62,766 nucleotides of DNA from Sphingomonas sp. GTDB lineage: Bacteria > Pseudomonadota > Alphaproteobacteria > Sphingomonadales > Sphingomonadaceae. The translations under genes and the position numbers were made by a program. Below, in pieces: positions 59,042-62,766 of this stretch. Within the stretch, counting starts at the first letter, position 1, and the number at the start of each line of letters is the position of its first letter. The notes under the pieces were generated by a model that made no database searches, was not told where the DNA came from, and was given only the letters and a program-made list of their open reading frames with translations. The stretch lies in the NCBI RefSeq assembly GCF_025353885.1, contig NZ_JANXNX010000033.1:1-62766 (forward strand). Direction: 5' to 3'.

Positions 59042-60214
59042 CTATTCGGCGTCGAAGTTCAGCCTCCGCGAGACATTGTAGTCGGCAACCGCAACCAGAA
59101 AATAACATAGCGCGTTTCGTAGTCGTGCGCCGACAGTGTGCAGGCCGGAATAATCGGCGAGTTTCTGTTCGACAGACCGGCTGACCTCACCGTCGATATA
59201 GCCACGCATCGTCTCAGCAAACGCGGCGTCGTCGATGCGCAACATGATCTCAAGATTCAGGAACAGGCTGCGGACATCGAAATTGGCGCTGCCGATATAG
59301 ACGGCGTCGTCGATCACATATAATTTGGTATGCAGGCGCGAGGGTTCATATTCGAATATCCGCACGCCCTTTCGCAACAGCCCTGCATAGGTAAAGCGGG
59401 CCGCGCCGATGGTCGCCGCATTGTCGGTTTTCGACGCGGTCACGATCCGTGCTGTCCCCGTCAGCCCGAGCTGATCGATCCGGCGCAGCAGCGCCGGGCT
59501 GGGCGCGAAATAGGCTGCGATCATGTCCAGGCGCTTGCCGCTGCGCATGTCGGCACGGATTTCCCTGGCCCATGGTGACATTCGCCGCGCCGGCCCACCC
59601 AGCAGCCAGCGCACCGGGCCAGCCGGATTGCTCCACGTCCGCAGCGCGTGCCGCAGCGTCTTCATCTTCGATTTCGGCGCTTGCGTCCATGTCTGGAGCA
59701 CGTCGTAATAACCGGTCAGCCGTTCTGCCGCCTCGCCTTCGACAATCAGTCCCAGGTCGCGCCACGCCTCTTCGCCGCGGTCGTCGAAATAGGCGTTTTC
59801 GACGTTGAACCCGCCGATGATCGCGCATCGTTCGTCCGCCAGCACCAGCTTCTGATGGTTCCGCAACAGATACCGCCGCCCCCATCGCGGCGAGAAGGCG
59901 CAGACCGAAATTCCGGCGTCGCGCAATGGCTGGAAGAACCCCTCCTGCTTGGCCGAATCGCTGCCGAACCCGTCCACGATCAGCGACGTCACGACCCCCC
60001 GCGCCGCCGCTGCCAGCAACGCGGCATGGACTCGCCGCCCTGCGTCGTCGTCGGCATAGATATAGTAGAGCGCGCGCAAGCTGGTCGTCGCCCCGTCGAT
60101 CAGCGCAATCAGCGCCTCCAGCCGATCGGCCCCGCTTTCAATTATCGTCAGCCGATTGCCCGCGACCTCATGCGTATGTTCCACCCGCGCTCCCTGTCGG
60201 CTCCCCATCCCCAT
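59042..60214 (-). CDS. phospholipase D/cardiolipin synthase-like protein
   Basis: About 390 residues, counted from ATG 60214; the next ATG at 60208 is nearly equivalent. Two HKD motifs mark the phospholipase D superfamily: [17 protein letters not shown] (first) and [20 protein letters not shown] (second), quoted within limits. This layout without N-terminal membrane spans resembles ClsB/ClsC-type cardiolipin synthases rather than nucleases. It would transfer phosphatidyl groups to phosphatidylglycerol or -ethanolamine at the inner membrane. Divergent from rpoZ. The longer open frame to 60595 is antisense to rpoZ and was rejected. No operon partner. Confidence 0.88.
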   Translation of the reverse strand: MGMGSRQGARVEHTHEVAGNRLTIIESGADRLEALIALIDGATTSLRALYYIYADDDAGRRVHAALLAAAARGVVTSLIVDGFGSDSAKQEGFFQPLRDAGISVCAFSPRWGRRYLLRNHQKLVLADERCAIIGGFNVENAYFDDRGEEAWRDLGLIVEGEAAERLTGYYDVLQTWTQAPKSKMKTLRHALRTWSNPAGPVRWLLGGPARRMSPWAREIRADMRSGKRLDMIAAYFAPSPALLRRIDQLGLTGTARIVTASKTDNAATIGAARFTYAGLLRKGVRIFEYEPSRLHTKLYVIDDAVYIGSANFDVRSLFLNLEIMLRIDDAAFAETMRGYIDGEVSRSVEQKLADYSGLHTVGARLRNALCYFLVAVADYNVSRRLNFDAE

Positions 60215-60225
60215 CCCTTTATTAT

Positions 60226-60242
60226 GGGATTGTTGCAATCCC
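60226..60242. repeat. inverted repeat upstream of rpoZ
   Basis: GGGATTG (60226-60232) pairs exactly with CAATCCC (60236-60242), with a three-base spacer. It lies in the divergent promoter region of the PLD and rpoZ genes and may be an operator or an mRNA leader hairpin. Confidence 0.35.
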
Positions 60243-60302
60243 TTGGCGGGGCTGCTACCCGGCCCGCTTGCCTTATTTAGTGGTTCGAAGAGGAAGCGTT
60301 TC

Positions 60303-60647
60303 ATGGCGCGCGTAACAGTCGAAGATTGCGTCGACAAGATTCCAAACCGGTTCGATCTGGTCCTGCTCGCTGCCCAGCGTGCGCGCCAGATTTCCGGTGG
60401 TGCCGAACTGCTTGTTGATCGTGACCGTGACAAGAACCCGGTCGTCGCCCTGCGCGAAATCGCCGACGAACTGGTCCAGCCCGAGGAACTGCGGGAAAGC
60501 ACGATCAGCAACATGCAGCGCGTTCGGATCGACGACGACGATGCCGTCGATGAAATGGGCTCGCTGGCCCAGTCGGCCGAGGCACTCCGCCTCACCGCCG
60601 CTGCGCCGCCGCGGAACCAAAACCTGGGCGCCGACTACGACGGCTGA
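60303..60647 (+). CDS. rpoZ: RNA polymerase omega subunit
   Basis: 114 residues. The N-terminus [20 protein letters not shown] and [13 protein letters not shown] form the conserved omega core that wraps the beta-prime C-terminus and aids polymerase assembly. The acidic C-terminal tail ([14 protein letters not shown]) is typical of alphaproteobacterial omegas. ATG 60303 is preceded by AGGAAG. Followed by two hairpins and then uvrA. Single-gene transcript expected, as there is no spoT/relA gene downstream as in E. coli. Confidence 0.97.
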   Translation: MARVTVEDCVDKIPNRFDLVLLAAQRARQISGGAELLVDRDRDKNPVVALREIADELVQPEELRESTISNMQRVRIDDDDAVDEMGSLAQSAEALRLTAAAPPRNQNLGADYDG

Positions 60648-60702
60648 GTCGCGCGTGAGGCTTTAAACCCGGATTTTCATCCCCACATGAGGGATGCGCC
60701 CG

Positions 60703-60726
60703 ACGGCCGCCAGTAATGGTGGCCGT
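60703..60726 (+). terminator. probable rpoZ terminator
   Basis: ACGGCCGCCA (60703-60712) pairs with TGGTGGCCGT (60717-60726), ten base pairs including one G-U wobble, with a GTAA tetraloop and a short T-run beginning at its end. A smaller CATCCC/GGGATG hairpin precedes it at 60678-60696. Confidence 0.65.
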
Positions 60727-60776
60727 TTGCTGTTGCGCGCCTTGCGTCACGCGAACAAATCTGGAACAAAGCCCCC

Positions 60777-62766
60777 ATGCTGACACACATAAGCGTTCGC
60801 GGCGCGCGCGAGCATAACCTCAAGGACATCTCGCTCGACATCCCGCGCGAAACCCTGACCGTCATCACCGGACTGTCGGGCAGCGGCAAATCCAGCCTCG
60901 CCTTCGACACCATCTATGCCGAGGGTCAGCGCCGCTATGTCGAGAGCCTGTCGGCCTATGCGCGCCAGTTCCTCGAACTCATGCAAAAACCCGATGTCGA
61001 CCATATCGAGGGCCTGTCGCCTGCGATCAGCATCGAACAGAAAACCACCAGCCGCAACCCGCGTTCGACCGTCGCCACCGTCACCGAAATCTACGACTAT
61101 ATGCGCCTTTTGTGGGCGCGCGTCGGCGTCCCCTATTCGCCGACCACCGGCCTGCCGATCAGCGCGCAACAGGTCAGCCAGATGGTCGACCGCGTCATGG
61201 CCCTGCCCGAGGGGACCCGCCTGTTCCTGCTCGCGCCCGTCGTCCGTGGTCGCAAGGGTGAGTATCGCAAGGAACTCACCGAATGGCAGCGCGTCGGCTT
61301 CACCCGCGTCCGCATCGACGGGGCATATTACGAAATCGACGAGGCCCCCGCGCTCGACAAGAAATACAAGCATGACATCGAAGTCGTCGTCGATCGCATC
61401 GTCGTTCGCGAAGGGATCGCATCACGCCTCGCCGACAGCTTCGAAACCGCACTGAAACTGGCCGACGGCCTCGCCTATGTCGATCCAGCCGACGCCGCGC
61501 CCGACCCCGCAGAACCCGCCCCCGCCGCCAAGAAACTCGTCGCCGGCGAACACGCCCCCGATGGCCGCATCACCTTCAGTCAGAAATTCGCCTGCCCCGT
61601 CTCGGGCTTCACCATTGCCGAGATCGAGCCCCGCCTGTTCTCGTTCAACGCTCCCCAGGGTGCCTGCCCCGCCTGCGACGGCCTTGGTGAAAAGCTCCAC
61701 TTCGACCCACAACTCGTCGTCCCCAACGAAAACCTCAGCATCAAACAGGGCGCGGTCGTGCCATGGGCGAAATCCAACCCGCCCAGCCCCTATTACATGC
61801 AGGTCCTCGGCTCGCTCGCGCGCCATTACGACTTTGCGCTCGACACCCCCTGGAACCAGTTGCCCGATGCAGCCGTCACCGCCATCCTCTATGGCACACA
61901 GGGCCAGCCTGTCGTCCTGAAATTCATCGACGGCCGCAAATCCTATGAAGTCAAGAAACCGTTCGAGGGCGTCATCGGCAACCTCGACCGCCGCCTGCTC
62001 TCCACCGAATCCGCCTGGATGCGTGAGGAGCTGAACAAATACCAGAACGCTCAACCCTGCGAAGTCTGCAAGGGCGCGCGCCTCCGCCCCGAAGCGCTCG
62101 CGGTCAAGATCGCGGGTGAGGACATCTCGATGTCCACGCGCCGCCCCGTCGGCCCCGCCCTCGCCTTTTTCAAGGCGATGCCCGACCACCTCACCCCGCA
62201 ACAGAACGCCATCGCCGAACGCATCCTCAAGGAAATCGTCGAACGCCTCGGCTTTCTCGACAATGTCGGCCTCGACTATCTGAACCTCGACCGCACGTCG
62301 GGCACGCTCAGCGGCGGCGAGTCACAGCGTATCCGTCTCGCCAGCCAGATCGGTTCAGGGCTATCGGGCGTCCTCTACGTCCTTGATGAACCGTCGATCG
62401 GCCTTCATCAAAAGGACAATGACCGCCTTCTCGTCACGCTCCGCCGCCTGCGCGATCTCGGCAATACCGTCATCGTCGTCGAACATGATGAGGACGCGAT
62501 CCGCACCGCCGACCATGTCGTCGACATGGGTCCGGGCGCGGGCGTCCACGGCGGTCATATCGTCGCGCAGGGGACGTTGCAGGACATTCTCGACAACCCC
62601 GACAGCCTGACCGGCGACTATCTCTCGGGCCGCCGCTCGGTCCCGGTTCCGGCCAAACGCCGCAAGGGCAATGGCAGGAAGCTCACCGTCACCGGCGCGC
62701 GCGCGAACAACCTGAAGGACGTCACCGCGTCCATCCCGCTCGGCACCTTCACCTGCATCACCGGGG
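60777..62766 (+). CDS. uvrA: UvrABC excinuclease ATPase subunit A, 3' truncated by window
   Basis: The frame is open from ATG 60777 to the window end (663 codons plus one base), about two-thirds of the usual length. Walker [11 protein letters not shown] (about 32-41), ABC signature [18 protein letters not shown] (quoted as [12 protein letters not shown]), Walker [14 protein letters not shown] and the start of the second ATPase ([12 protein letters not shown]) are all present. It recognises bulky DNA lesions with UvrB in nucleotide excision repair. In the first zinc module one Cys is Ser (CPVSG rather than CPxCG), while CPACDGLG is intact; I recall this variant from other alphaproteobacteria. 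No clear ribosome-binding site precedes the ATG. Confidence 0.97.
   Translation, partial: MLTHISVRGAREHNLKDISLDIPRETLTVITGLSGSGKSSLAFDTIYAEGQRRYVESLSAYARQFLELMQKPDVDHIEGLSPAISIEQKTTSRNPRSTVATVTEIYDYMRLLWARVGVPYSPTTGLPISAQQVSQMVDRVMALPEGTRLFLLAPVVRGRKGEYRKELTEWQRVGFTRVRIDGAYYEIDEAPALDKKYKHDIEVVVDRIVVREGIASRLADSFETALKLADGLAYVDPADAAPDPAEPAPAAKKLVAGEHAPDGRITFSQKFACPVSGFTIAEIEPRLFSFNAPQGACPACDGLGEKLHFDPQLVVPNENLSIKQGAVVPWAKSNPPSPYYMQVLGSLARHYDFALDTPWNQLPDAAVTAILYGTQGQPVVLKFIDGRKSYEVKKPFEGVIGNLDRRLLSTESAWMREELNKYQNAQPCEVCKGARLRPEALAVKIAGEDISMSTRRPVGPALAFFKAMPDHLTPQQNAIAERILKEIVERLGFLDNVGLDYLNLDRTSGTLSGGESQRIRLASQIGSGLSGVLYVLDEPSIGLHQKDNDRLLVTLRRLRDLGNTVIVVEHDEDAIRTADHVVDMGPGAGVHGGHIVAQGTLQDILDNPDSLTGDYLSGRRSVPVPAKRRKGNGRKLTVTGARANNLKDVTASIPLGTFTCITG

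Noticed and set aside
60215-60595. N-terminal extension of the phospholipase D gene on the minus strand
   Set aside because: It is serine/arginine rich and antisense to rpoZ, which is unmistakable; the true start is near 60214.
1-62766. CRISPR arrays, tRNA or rRNA genes
   Set aside because: I looked through all intergenic gaps, the largest about 256 bases, and saw no regularly spaced repeats, no tRNA-like cloverleaf signature and no rRNA sequence.

Overview
The window looks like a chromosomal segment of a sphingomonad (Alphaproteobacteria, probably Sphingomonadaceae). The reasons are the high GC content, three large TonB-dependent receptors each heading or embedded in a catabolic operon, the sphingomonad-like RpoZ and UvrA at the right end, and dense operons with 1-nt and 4-nt stop/start overlaps. 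No stretch longer than 300 bases lacks a gene. I saw no rRNA, tRNA or CRISPR array.

Region 1 (1 to 1.5 kb): the 3' end of a DUF3800-type gene and an IS1595-family insertion sequence that abuts the next region. Region 2 (1.58 to 21.6 kb): an arabinan/arabinogalactan utilisation locus. Secreted GH43, GH51 and GH5-like glycosidases, a carbohydrate-binding-like protein, a TonB receptor, a mutarotase and a FucP-type permease feed an oxidative pathway. That pathway contains an L-arabinose/D-galactose 1-dehydrogenase, an AraD1 protein, a ketoglutarate semialdehyde dehydrogenase, a KDGal kinase and a KDPGal aldolase. A FadR-type GntR regulator lies in the middle, and two identical 11-mers fitting the FadR-family operator pattern lie upstream of two of the three operons. 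Region 3 (21.6 to 24.9 kb): a DUF998 membrane protein, an acetolactate synthase pair (ilvG/ilvM-like) and a divergent Lrp-type regulator.

Region 4 (24.9 to 43.8 kb): an apparent peptide/D-amino-acid scavenging locus. It holds two M19 dipeptidases, four class C beta-lactamase-fold serine hydrolases, a DgcN-like DUF1611 protein, a DgcA-like dipeptide epimerase, a POT peptide transporter, a YkvI-type permease, a TonB receptor, a class V PLP enzyme and an XRE-cupin regulator. Most form one nine-gene minus-strand run. I infer that it imports and breaks down peptides containing D-Glu or other D-residues, such as peptidoglycan stem peptides.

Region 5 (43.9 to 58.9 kb): a catabolic island of unknown substrate. 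It has two HisD-like alcohol dehydrogenases, an SDR, a MetE-C-like zinc methyltransferase, an HpcH/HpaI aldolase, an amidase, an alpha/beta hydrolase, a double SnoaL protein, a two-domain cupin, an MFS transporter, a TonB receptor and a LacI regulator. Palindromes close to TTGCATTCGAATGCAA sit upstream of four of its promoters, and I propose they are the LacI operators. This is the best candidate for an undescribed system here.

Region 6 (59 kb to the end): housekeeping genes, namely a phospholipase D/cardiolipin synthase-like protein, rpoZ and the 5' two-thirds of uvrA.
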